From Borrelia hermsii DAH (GTDB lineage Bacteria; Spirochaetota; Spirochaetia; Borreliales; Borreliaceae): a stretch of DNA of 12,304 nucleotides. A program made the position numbers and the translations under genes. The notes under the pieces are model-generated. The model worked only from the letters and a program-made list of their open reading frames with translations, did no database searches and had not been told where the DNA came from. Positions 1 to 5,813 of the stretch are shown one piece after another. The stretch lies in contig NZ_CP073141.1 of assembly GCF_023035675.1 (NCBI RefSeq), positions 1 through 12,304 on the forward strand. Direction: 5' to 3'. Position 1 is the first letter of the stretch, and every line of letters begins with the position of its first letter.

Positions 1-25
1 TAGTTAATTAATTTTTAGTATAGAA
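1..25. other. Left hairpin telomere
   Basis: The tip begins TAGTTAATTAATTTT and carries TAGTATA at 16-22. That heptamer is the conserved 'box 3' of Borrelia telomeres, recognised by the telomere resolvase ResT. Its place about 15 bases from the end, in AT-rich sequence, fits a covalently closed hairpin end. The closed structure itself cannot be seen in a linear sequence file, and the exact tip base is uncertain. Confidence 0.8.
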
Positions 26-34
26 TAGCCAAAT

Positions 35-59
35 AATCATTATTATATCATAAATGATT
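35..59 (-). terminator. Weak hairpin at the end of the PF49 gene
   Basis: AATCATT and AATGATT (seven-base arms, about 11-base loop) straddle the PF49 stop codon and, read in the gene direction, are followed by ATTATTT. The stem is short and AT-rich, so this is at best a weak terminator. Transcription would in any case reach the hairpin end about 35 bases later. The same element lies at 12246-12270 on the plus strand. Confidence 0.25.
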
Positions 60-558
60 CCCAATTATCCAACAAATGTTTAAGCAAAAACTTCTCAAGC
101 TTTTGCTTATTTTTCACAAGAACCAATTGTTTCTCTTTGTCTTCCAAATTAAACCTAATAATAACGGGCTTACACTCTGGGGGGCTCTTTTTAACTCTTA
201 TATCATTAATAATTTTATTCAAAGAACTCTGCATAATATCTTGCTCGCTTATATTCTCTTTTTCTAAATAAGCACCTATTTTAATATATCTGTATATCAT
301 AGTTCTACTGAATTTATAGTCTAGGCAAAATTCATAAAAATTATCATATCCATCGAATCTGTATAATTTATTCTTCTTTATCTCATAAAGCGCTTTGGCC
401 AATTCTACCCTATTAACAGCTTCTTCTAAGGTCCGGGCCTTAATTTCTTCCTTAAGCTGCCTATATCTTAATCGAGCCTTTTCTTTGCCAGAATCACTCT
501 CAACTCGAGTTACATCCCCCACCCTACTTTTAATAGTATTAAGTATGTCTATTTTCAT
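43..558 (-). CDS. PF49-family plasmid partition protein (ParB-like)
   Basis: 171 residues. The central part (LYRFDGYDNFYEFCLDYKFS, then a YRYIKIG segment, about residues 65-95) matches what I recognise of the Borrelia PF49 / Plasmid_parti family: an aromatic-rich 'YDGYxxF' block followed by a helix-turn-helix-like segment. The C-terminal part, ending in LLKHLLDN, is also typical. Family members act with the PF32 ParA in segregating Borrelia plasmids. The ATG is preceded by AAGGA six bases upstream. It is the last gene of the operon, 188 bases after parA, separated from it by a 42-bp inverted repeat. Its stop codon lies only 42 bases from the telomere tip. Family assignment is good; the biochemical role is inferred from the family. 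Confidence 0.85.
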   Translation of the reverse strand: MKIDILNTIKSRVGDVTRVESDSGKEKARLRYRQLKEEIKARTLEEAVNRVELAKALYEIKKNKLYRFDGYDNFYEFCLDYKFSRTMIYRYIKIGAYLEKENISEQDIMQSSLNKIINDIRVKKSPPECKPVIIRFNLEDKEKQLVLVKNKQKLEKFLLKHLLDNWESFMI

Positions 559-569
559 TTTTATTCCTT

Positions 570-611
570 CAACATAAATATTTGTAAACCAGTTTACAAA
601 TATTTATGTTG
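570..611. repeat. 42-bp perfect inverted repeat: candidate centromere or operator
   Basis: Two 20-base arms, starting CAACATAAATATTTG and ending at a TG/CA centre of two bases, form a perfect inverted repeat. It overlaps the last codons of parA and fills most of the gap to the PF49 gene. In plasmid partition loci the centromere (parS) bound by the ParB-type protein is often placed like this, beside or between the two genes. There is no T-tract after the stem, so a terminator is less likely. Alternatives are an operator, or an mRNA hairpin that lowers PF49 expression. Confidence 0.6.
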
Positions 612-1371
612 TCTTTATGTTTTCAATACCTTCAATAACTTCAGCCACTTTTAAATATTCATTATAATATCTTTCGCTCTCCTGGGGCGCTAATCTATAA
701 GTAATCATCTTCTGGATAGCAGCACTTCTATGAATTTTAATCGGAACATATTCTTGATAAAGCTGTTGCAAGCTATAGAAAAATTCTTTCTTTATTTTTC
801 TATTTTCCTCATAAAGAGTTTGAATAACATAATAACTCTTAAAATCCTGTTTCTGATAAGCACTAATAATCTCTTGCATTTTACTTTTCAAAATATCATA
901 GCTCTCAATTGCCCAGAGCTCTGCTGGCAAAGGAATAACAACCTTAGTAGCAATCATCAAAGAATTAATAAGCTCTTTATTAACTGAGGGGGGAGTATCA
1001 ATTAATATATAATCATATTCATCGAAATAAGGTGTCAAAATCGTTTTCAACTTATACTCCTGCCCAATAATATTCTCTCCTGAAAATTGAGAAAGCTTAA
1101 TATGCGATGGAGCAAAGTGTAAATCATCTGTTATCTCATGTACAATACTCATAAAAGACTTTTTAGACTTTAATACTTCGTAAATATTATATTCTCTTAT
1201 ATCTATTTTGTTTTCAAAATAAGGAAGGAAATAAGAAGTAATACTAGCCTGGGAATCAATATCTATAAGCAAAGTTTTATACCTTTTAGAAAAAATAAAT
1301 CCCAACATTATCGCTGTTACACTTTTGCCAACTCCGCCCTTAATCGAAGAAATAGCTATAACATCTCTCAT
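604..1371 (-). CDS. parA: ParA-family partition ATPase (PF32)
   Basis: 255 residues. The deviant Walker A motif KGGVGKS is at residues 11-17 (signature lysine K11, phosphate-loop K16), the Walker A' region LLIDIDSQAS at 34-43, and the Walker B region YILIDTPPS at 121-129. ParA/MinD ATPases of this kind dimerise with ATP, bind DNA non-specifically and move plasmid copies apart together with a ParB-type protein. Starting directly with the Walker domain, it lacks the N-terminal HTH of the larger type Ia ParAs, so it may not be its own repressor. AGGGG lies six bases before the ATG. The start overlaps the end of the 89-aa gene by four bases (ATGA), implying coupled translation. The order parA then PF49 matches Borrelia plasmid partition clusters. 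Confidence 0.95.
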   Translation of the reverse strand: MRDVIAISSIKGGVGKSVTAIMLGFIFSKRYKTLLIDIDSQASITSYFLPYFENKIDIREYNIYEVLKSKKSFMSIVHEITDDLHFAPSHIKLSQFSGENIIGQEYKLKTILTPYFDEYDYILIDTPPSVNKELINSLMIATKVVIPLPAELWAIESYDILKSKMQEIISAYQKQDFKSYYVIQTLYEENRKIKKEFFYSLQQLYQEYVPIKIHRSAAIQKMITYRLAPQESERYYNEYLKVAEVIEGIENIKTT

Positions 1372-1637
1372 CTTATACCCCTAGAATCTAAACACTTAAA
1401 TCTCTTATCATAAAAAAGTTTATCCAAATTATCCTCAGCGACTAAGAGTTCCTCGGACAAAGAATTAACAACGCCAATATCTTTTGCCCTAACCGAAATA
1501 TTAAGCTTTTTAATCTTATTTTTTATTGTAAAATAGGAGATATTGTTAACCTTAGCCAAAAAAAGAGGAGTATAATATTTTTTCCCCTCATATTCAATGA
1601 AAAACTCTTTCAAATTTGTTTTCTCTGTCAAGCTCAA
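1368..1637 (-). CDS. Small helix-turn-helix-like protein upstream of parA
   Basis: 89 residues, not assigned to a named family. The segment from about residue 19, YYTPLFLAKVNNISYFTIKN, followed by KIKKLNI, has the spacing and hydrophobic pattern of an HTH that begins with an 'LAK..NIS..TI' recognition region, like MerR or excisionase folds. This is a reading of pattern, not a database match. It sits between the 71-aa gene and parA, overlapping the parA start by four bases, where a PF50 gene or an autoregulator would be expected. The start is ambiguous. The annotated TTG lies only three bases after the AAAAGGG Shine-Dalgarno, while a second in-frame TTG (mirrored at 10674) gives nine-base spacing and a product two residues shorter, which I prefer. 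Confidence 0.7.
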   Translation of the reverse strand: MSLTEKTNLKEFFIEYEGKKYYTPLFLAKVNNISYFTIKNKIKKLNISVRAKDIGVVNSLSEELLVAEDNLDKLFYDKRFKCLDSRGIR

Positions 1638-1648
1638 CTACCCTTTTG

Positions 1649-1864
1649 TCATTCTTTCTTTAACTTACACTTAATAAGATTTTGAGCCTCTTCACTTAAA
1701 AGCAACTCTCTTTTCTTAAAGAATAAATCCTTAGAAGAAATTATGCCTTCAATCTTATTTTTTTTTATATATCTCGAGAGATAAGAAGAATCGCTGTATC
1801 CCATCTCTCTTGAAAATTCTTTAAGGTTTTTTAAAGAATTTAAAAAATTTAGCGTAATTCGCAC
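1649..1864 (-). CDS. Small HTH-like protein, first gene of the partition operon
   Basis: 71 residues with a GTG start and AGGAG (1875-1879) ten bases upstream. I do not recognise a family. Residues about 14-37 (LKEFSREMGYSDSSYLSRYI) resemble the second HTH of AraC-type proteins ('G+sd.sylsR.FK'), and the rest is basic, so DNA binding is plausible. It is the promoter-proximal gene, about 66 bases downstream of the -10 box at 1930-1935 and directly next to a shared operator-like repeat. A role as repressor of the operon and/or of the divergent replication gene is an inference from position. The real open frame has a clean Shine-Dalgarno in both arms. Confidence 0.7.
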   Translation of the reverse strand: MRITLNFLNSLKNLKEFSREMGYSDSSYLSRYIKKNKIEGIISSKDLFFKKRELLLSEEAQNLIKCKLKKE

Positions 1865-1929
1865 GAAATTCTATCTCCTAAATAAGTTTTCATTAATAGC
1901 ACAACTTATTGTCTAACATAACTAACTTT

Positions 1930-1958
1930 ATTATAAACTATGAACATCATTTTGTAAA
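1930..1958 (-). promoter_or_regulatory. Promoter of the partition operon
   Basis: On the minus strand TTTACA (1953-1958) is followed after exactly 17 bases by TATAAT (1930-1935). This is a near-consensus sigma-70 promoter pointing to the 71-aa gene. The predicted start leaves a leader of about 58 bases. Its -35 lies inside the inverted repeat at 1949-1973. The mirrored copy is at 10347-10375 on the plus strand. Confidence 0.6.
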
Positions 1959-1973
1959 TCAAATTGACAAAAT
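1949..1973. promoter_or_regulatory. Shared operator-like inverted repeat
   Basis: Arms ATTTTGT (1949-1955) and ACAAAAT (1967-1973) are separated by 11 bases and cover both divergent -35 boxes. A dimeric repressor bound here could silence partition and replication genes together. The 71-aa or 89-aa HTH-like proteins are the natural candidates, by position only. Confidence 0.45.
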
Positions 1974-1992
1974 AACTTTTTTGGTATATAAA
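1964..1992 (+). promoter_or_regulatory. Promoter of the replication gene
   Basis: TTGACA (1964-1969), 17 bases, then TATAAA (1987-1992): a strong sigma-70 match pointing into the replication gene, with an untranslated leader of about 100 bases. Its -35 box sits in the same inverted repeat as the -35 of the divergent operon promoter, only five bases away. The mirrored copy is at 10313-10341 on the minus strand. Confidence 0.6.
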
Positions 1993-2048
1993 TTAGTATA
2001 TATAAATTATATTAATAATTATCTTGTTCTTTAAATAAAACTAGAGAC

Positions 2049-2073
2049 AAAAAAGACCTATAATAAAGGTCTT
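2049..2073 (-). terminator. Intrinsic terminator in the replication-gene leader
   Basis: Seven-base arms AAGACCT and AGGTCTT with a seven-base loop are followed on the minus strand by TTTTTT. On the plus strand the same hairpin lies in the replication mRNA leader without a T-tract, where it could be a structured target for an antisense RNA. The right-arm copy is at 10232-10256 on the plus strand. Confidence 0.6.
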
Positions 2074-2119
2074 AAACAAACTGAAATAAAGGATAAATCG
2101 ATGAAAAATTTAAATTTCT
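2049..2119 (-). ncRNA. Candidate antisense RNA over the replication-gene start
   Basis: On the strand opposite the replication gene, TTGATT (2149-2154) is followed after 17 bases by TATTAT (2126-2131), predicting a start near 2119. Transcription would meet a hairpin (2053-2073) followed by six T's, an intrinsic terminator. The resulting RNA of about 71 nt would be complementary to the Shine-Dalgarno (2089-2093), the start codon (2101) and the leader of the replication gene. This is the layout of a counter-transcribed RNA that limits plasmid copy number. AT-rich DNA yields promoter look-alikes easily, so the terminator orientation is the stronger part of the evidence. Confidence 0.4.
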
Positions 2120-2676
2120 TTTTACATAATAACAGCAAACTCAAGAAAAATCAAGTTAGACTAATAAAACTAATTTCCATCCTAAAATATCTAAATAAAA
2201 ACAGGTTAGGATATAACCAACAAGATATACTCAACTTAGCTAACTTTTTTCTAAAAAAAGAAGGTTACTCAGTAATTAAAATGAAAACATTACAAAAAGA
2301 CTTGGGCTTCCTCAAAAAAAACCATGTAATTAAAACATTCATAATAAGACTTGGGGAATACAAAGGTTCAAAAATAAAGTATATGCCAAAAAGAAACGCA
2401 TATCAAATATTAAAGCAAGTACTCAATTCAACAGAAGAACTATTAGAAAAAACATTCAATATCATACATAAACTAAATAAACAGGAGAAAATCAAAAACA
2501 AAACCGAAGAAAAAAATAGAACAAAAAATAGCAGTGTATATAATATAATATATAATAATATAAATAATAAGAAAAAAATAGAAAGAGCAACGAATAGACA
2601 ACAGCAAATAAAAGAAAAAATAGTAAAAAAGTACACATTGCAAGGGGATACACAACGGGAAACTACCAAAGTCTGA
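2101..2676 (+). CDS. PF57/62 (Borrelia_orfA) replication protein, N-terminal part
   Basis: 191 residues; AAGGA lies seven bases before the ATG. The start is typical of Borrelia_orfA replication proteins: LISILKYLNKN (about residues 25-35), YNQQDIL (38-44), then a KMKTLQKDLGFLKK block (60-73) that resembles the family's 'VKLKTLQNYLYKLEK'. Family members are the presumed replication initiators of Borrelia plasmids. From about residue 120 the protein is Lys/Asn-rich and low in complexity. Relatives I recall are usually longer, well above 300 residues. After the stop the same frame has two more stops, then coding-like sequence continues to 3010, so the gene is probably a truncated or decaying version. 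The N-terminal half, with its own promoter, is intact in this arm. Confidence 0.75.
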   Translation: MKNLNFFLHNNSKLKKNQVRLIKLISILKYLNKNRLGYNQQDILNLANFFLKKEGYSVIKMKTLQKDLGFLKKNHVIKTFIIRLGEYKGSKIKYMPKRNAYQILKQVLNSTEELLEKTFNIIHKLNKQEKIKNKTEEKNRTKNSSVYNIIYNNINNKKKIERATNRQQQIKEKIVKKYTLQGDTQRETTKV

Positions 2677-3010
2677 TAACAACAAAAATAAAAGGGAATG
2701 AAAAAACCAATGCACAAACCAAAATTAAAAAGAAAGAAATATCTACACAAGTATAGAGCCAAAAACTTTCAATTCTTGAAGCTTATATAATACCCTAAAG
2801 AGGGTATCAGAAAGAATACAAAAAAGCAAAGATGCAAAAGAAAGACCTCATAATAAAAACACTAGCAAAAACTTATCAAATAACTACAATAATCAAAACA
2901 CTAATAACAAAAAGACAATAAAAGATCAAAATTGTAAAAACAACCAATCTCAAACAAAGGCTTGGAAAAAACAAAGCCTAAATAATAAAAGACAAAACCC
3001 TAAAGCATAG
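2677..3010 (+). pseudogene. Decayed 3' part of the replication gene
   Basis: After the stop at 2674-2676 the same frame meets TAA at 2677 and again at 2689, then stays open from ATG 2698 to a stop at 2788-2790, encoding 30 residues such as KRKKYLHKYRAKNFQFLKL. One frame over, sequence from 2780 runs open to TAG 3008-3010 (about 75 codons), beginning SLYNTLKRVSERIQKSKDAK and then Asn/Lys-rich. The two pieces read like one protein broken by a single-base change near 2780. I take them as the former C-terminal half of the replication protein, but the assignment is by position and composition. Confidence 0.45.
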
Positions 3011-3046
3011 CAAAGAATATTTTAAAAATTAAGAATGGTAGAATAA

Positions 3047-3196
3047 AAAGCAACAAAGAAAGCACATCTTGTCCATCAAAGTTTATCAACGTATTATGAA
3101 TTTTGCAAAAATTATGGTGACATTAGCACTCTTTCTCTTAAGAGCATCACCAAAGTCCCAGTAAAACATACTAATATTAACCTTAAAAGCAAATAA
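3047..3196 (+). pseudogene. Short coding-like remnant, unidentified
   Basis: From 3047 to the stop at 3194-3196 one frame is open without a start codon. It gives a normal-looking protein sequence, for example LSTYYEFCKNYGDISTLSLK. The run is short and has no ribosome site. It may belong to the far end of the decayed replication gene or to another lost gene. The mirrored copy is 9108-9257 on the minus strand. Confidence 0.25.
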
Positions 3197-3203
3197 ATTC
3201 GGT

Positions 3204-3401
3204 TCATTCATTACTTTTTATCATATCGTCAGGTAATGAATGGATTACAAAATCAAATAATCGTTGTAATTTTGGATTGCTTATTGGCAAATAAAACTCG
3301 CCAAACTTGATGTATGCAATTTTATTCACAACAGTGCATTTGTAAACGGATTTCTTGGGAGGGGGGGGATAATATAATATCCTGAATGATAACTTTAGAA
3401 T
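3204..3401 (-). pseudogene. Remnant or slip-switchable small gene with a G8/C8 tract
   Basis: On the minus strand a frame without a start codon encodes a protein-like stretch (SVYKCTVVNKIAYIKFGEFY, then LPISNPKLQRLFDFV) ending at TGA 3204-3206. Upstream, an ATG frame (minus strand 3322-3441, 39 codons) starts with a hydrophobic segment, MLFFCLLISLFYL, like a signal peptide. It runs into the same eight-C tract (plus-strand G8 at 3361-3368). Removing one C would join both into one frame of 78 residues. No Shine-Dalgarno is visible, so decay is the simplest reading. The right copy spans 8863-9100 on the plus strand. Confidence 0.3.
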
Positions 3402-3442
3402 TTAAGTAAAAAAGGCTAATAAGCAAACAAAAAAATAACATT

Positions 3443-3661
3443 ATGCTTAAACAAGGGACTTCAAAAAAGAATACTTACAGTGGGGATGTTTCAATTGAAT
3501 CTTTCTTAAGGGAAGAATTTATATGCAAAATAAGAACTTTTTTCCTATCAATTCAAACTCAACATACAAATTACTTAGCAAATGGCATTACATTACAATA
3601 CGACATTTTCTCAATCAACGAATTTTTTCTTTTAAAGCAAGTGTTTAAACTGGTAGTTTAG
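3443..3661 (+). CDS. Doubtful 72-aa open frame, unidentified
   Basis: 72 residues with no recognisable motif and no Shine-Dalgarno before the ATG. A different frame inside it (3523-3648, 41 residues, starting MQNKNFFPIN) does have a good site, AAGGGA about nine bases before its ATG, and is at least as plausible. Neither has a family I know. Both lie among decayed sequence, so either may be chance. The mirrored frames are 8643-8861 and 8656-8781 on the minus strand. Confidence 0.2.
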   Translation: MLKQGTSKKNTYSGDVSIESFLREEFICKIRTFFLSIQTQHTNYLANGITLQYDIFSINEFFLLKQVFKLVV

Positions 3662-3718
3662 ATTTTTGTCGGTATATTTACAATATACCTAAATCTAGGC
3701 ACGGATTACGGCCCATGC

Positions 3719-3748
3719 AAATAAAAAGAAAACCCCTTGGGGAAGGGG
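3719..3748 (-). terminator. Intrinsic terminator
   Basis: On the minus strand, a stem CCCCTT / AAGGGG with loop CCCC is followed by TTTTCTTTTTATTT. This is the most GC-rich hairpin of the arm and a textbook terminator. It points outward, toward the telomere, and would stop transcripts coming from the direction of the 220-aa gene. No intact gene lies directly before it; the 220-aa gene ends about 1.2 kb upstream, so it may be a relic of a lost gene. Confidence 0.75.
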
Positions 3749-3810
3749 ATTATTTAAAAGAATGTATGGTATGAAGTAAATATTGATAATAAATTCTTTT
3801 AATTTTAAAA

Positions 3811-3816
3811 AAGGAG
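3811..3816 (+). promoter_or_regulatory. Orphan Shine-Dalgarno
   Basis: AAGGAG with no usable start codon behind it; the following frame hits TAA quickly. It lies just before the decayed coding stretch at 3904-4557 and may be what is left of that gene's ribosome site. Confidence 0.3.
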
Positions 3817-3903
3817 AATATTTAATAATTAAGTATTAGTTCAAAAATTAATCATTTTCAAGTTTTTCCAAAACATTACTCAATATTTTTCTCAAAATTT
3901 TAA

Positions 3904-4557
3904 ATAGATGTACCAATAATCATTAATGATCCTGTAATTTCGAGTCATAAAGACAAAGTTACCATTGTTTTAATGATCCGATTAAATTGCAATATAACTT
4001 TGAAGCAATTAGTCAAAATTATTCTTAGAGCAATAGGAACAGAAGGATTTCAATAACTTCATGGACGACCTTTCTAAAGAATACAAAGGCATGAATATAA
4101 GGTGCCTTACAGGGAACATTTGACTTCAAACTTTATGTCCCATTAATGCCGTTATCGTAAAATCTTGTTCTATACAGGAGAAGTAAAAAGCTCTCTAATA
4201 TTAACAATGGTAATTTATTGGGCTTCAAATATTAGGAAAAGGTTCGTTATGCCCTCATATTTGGTATTAATAATATGATGAATTTGTTAGAAAAGGGGGA
4301 AACACGTGCTTTTAGATTTTTATTATTGCTAAATAGCTAAGGGCCTTAAAAGACAGTGAAAATATTTATTGTAAATATGATATAGGATTTGCGATTAGTT
4401 TGTATGTGAAACACAGAGACTCAGTTTGTCGACTTTCAGATTGAGCCTTCTAAATATTGACCGCATTAATAACAGCACACTTGCAAGTTCAACATTGATA
4501 ATTTCCTTGTATTTATTTTACGGAAATAACGACAATATGTTTTACTATAATTTTTAG
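3904..4557 (+). pseudogene. Decayed protein-coding gene, unidentified
   Basis: Successive fragments in changing frames read like ordinary protein. 3904-4056 is a 50-codon stretch beginning IDVPIIINDPVISSHKDKV. 4101-4160 includes GTFDFKLYVPLMPLS. 4200-4340, with one internal TAG, includes EKVRYALIFGINNMMNLLEK. About 4341-4444 includes LKDSENIYCKYDIGFAISLY. 4399-4557 is a further open run. All point the same way and are interrupted by single stops and shifts, as expected of a dead gene of about 220 codons. I do not recognise the family. An orphan Shine-Dalgarno lies upstream at 3811-3816. Chance open runs in AT-rich DNA are the alternative. Confidence 0.4.
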
Positions 4558-4659
4558 ATTTACAGTTTCTATTTTGCCAAAAGAATTACAATATATTGGG
4601 AGGAATAAATAGATTATTATGATATATGTTTGTTTGGGGGCATATATTTTTTAGAATGC

Positions 4660-4723
4660 AAGAAAAGAAAGTCCCTACTCCTATGTCTTGTTTTGGAGAG
4701 GATTAATAGGAGTGTTGGGGACT
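4660..4723 (-). terminator. Long hairpin, probable terminator of the 220-aa gene
   Basis: On the minus strand AGTCCCC and ACTCCTAT pair with ATAGGAGT and AGGGACT across a loop of about 21 bases. A T-rich stretch (TTCTTTTCTT) follows. It lies about 200 bases after the 220-aa stop codon. The stem has an internal bulge and a large loop, so it might also be a structured RNA element. The last 10 bases of the feature are the T-rich tail. Confidence 0.55.
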
Positions 4724-4825
4724 GTTGATAGAATTCTTTCTACCGTATTTATATATGTTTATAATATTATTTTATTTTTTTAATTTTGTAAATATTTTTA
4801 AACAATTTTATTATATTCGATATCA

Positions 4826-4921
4826 ATACCCAAGATTTTTTGACACAATCAACAGTACAAACAAGTTGCTAACAGGTTGATATTCGGATGTTATTGCCAC
4901 CGTTTGCCATCGGGATTTATA
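4826..4921 (-). other. In-frame open run after the 220-aa stop codon
   Basis: After the TAG of the 220-aa gene the same frame stays open for 32 codons (starting YKSRWQTVAITSEYQPVSNL) before TGA. Either the ancestral protein was longer and was cut by a point change to TAG, or this is chance. The mirror is 7383-7478 on the plus strand. Confidence 0.25.
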
Positions 4922-5584
4922 CTAAATACATTTGCACTTATTCTCCTGCTTTAAATCATGATCAAGCTTTTTTATTGCTTTCATAAGTCTCATTTGACCC
5001 ATTTGCAAGGCAGAAATTTTTCTCCTCTTATTTCTAAAATTTAATTCTTGGTTTATTTTTTTATTCAATTCTTGCATTTCTTTAATTTCTAAGGCACTTG
5101 GTTCATAATCGATCCACTTTTTATCTACCCACCCCTTTTCCCATTCATAATATCCTTCATTGTAGTTAGTTCCATTAGACTCATCAAAATGCCTTGAAAG
5201 GGCTGATATTACTTTTACGCCGTACTGAAGCATTTTCTCTGTTTCCGTCTTTGCAATAAATTCATCATAATCATAAGTTTTGCCCGTTTGCATATTAATG
5301 ATATCAACAATTAACTTAAAGGTATTTATGCAGTTCATTGCAATATTGCCAAATGGGAGATCTGGACTACTTAGACATTTAATATTGACTTCATATTTAT
5401 TCTTTAAGCTTTTAGGTATTTTGAAGAAGTCAACTATAAATCCATCGACTTTGGATTTATAGTTTGCTTCATATTGAGAATTTCCGAAAAAGGTTTCACG
5501 ATTACCCTCGGTCATGTAATTATCATAATCCAGTATCATAGGCAGTTTTCTTTCTCGGGCATTATATTGTTTAATATTTCTCAT
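4922..5584 (-). CDS. 220-aa protein of unknown function
   Basis: 220 residues; a GAGGA Shine-Dalgarno six bases before the ATG supports the start. I do not recognise a family. There is no signal peptide or membrane segment, so it should be cytoplasmic. The N-terminal two thirds is mixed in composition and looks globular, with Tyr/Trp-rich stretches such as NYNEGYYEWEKGW (about 141-153). From about residue 160 it is a charged, probably helical tail (EMQELNKKINQELNFRNKRR and onward), which could form a coiled coil, ending in a Cys-Lys-Cys motif. It stands alone, transcribed toward the telomere. It is the only intact-looking gene of the inner half of the arm, which suggests it is kept for a function. 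Confidence 0.75.
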   Translation of the reverse strand: MRNIKQYNARERKLPMILDYDNYMTEGNRETFFGNSQYEANYKSKVDGFIVDFFKIPKSLKNKYEVNIKCLSSPDLPFGNIAMNCINTFKLIVDIINMQTGKTYDYDEFIAKTETEKMLQYGVKVISALSRHFDESNGTNYNEGYYEWEKGWVDKKWIDYEPSALEIKEMQELNKKINQELNFRNKRRKISALQMGQMRLMKAIKKLDHDLKQENKCKCI

Positions 5585-5813
5585 CTCATATCCTCAGAAA
5601 TCAAAATTCTTTTTTTATCTTTATATCATACATTATTATAATATATATTAAATAAGAATGGGTATAAATAGCTGATAATTTTTTAGTCTAAAATTTTTTG
5701 CTTGTTTAACAGGGGATTGATATTCATTTACCTGAAATTATTATTTTTATATTTGATATTGTTTTTTTGCTGGCTTGCAATATACTTAATTTATCTTTAA
5801 CCTTTAACCATTT
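5585..5813. other. AT-rich upstream region of the 220-aa gene
   Basis: No gene seen. It holds the probable promoter of the 220-aa gene near 5625-5640, a small palindrome TTTTAG-T-CTAAAA near 5684, and, read on the minus strand, a doubled GGTTAAA. The mirrored stretch is 6491-6719. Confidence 0.4.

Noticed and set aside
76..577. Plus-strand frames of 63 and 60 residues, with mirrors 12038-12229 and 11728-11910
   Set aside because: Shadows of the PF49 gene with no ribosome site.
570..611. The 42-bp repeat as a terminator of parA
   Set aside because: The stem is AT-rich and is not followed by a T-tract on the gene strand; PF49 lies immediately downstream with its ribosome site abutting the repeat.
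730..987. 85-residue plus-strand frame, with mirror 11318-11575
   Set aside because: Shadow of parA, whose ATPase motifs are on the other strand.
2403..2762. T-rich open frames of 119 and 80 residues on the minus strand, and their right-arm mirrors at 9542-9901 and 9589-9831
   Set aside because: They lie opposite the replication gene, are dominated by Phe, Leu, Cys and Ile from a poly-A/T composition, and have no ribosome sites. They only imitate membrane proteins.
5280..5462. 60-residue plus-strand frame, with mirror 6842-7024
   Set aside because: Shadow of the 220-aa gene.
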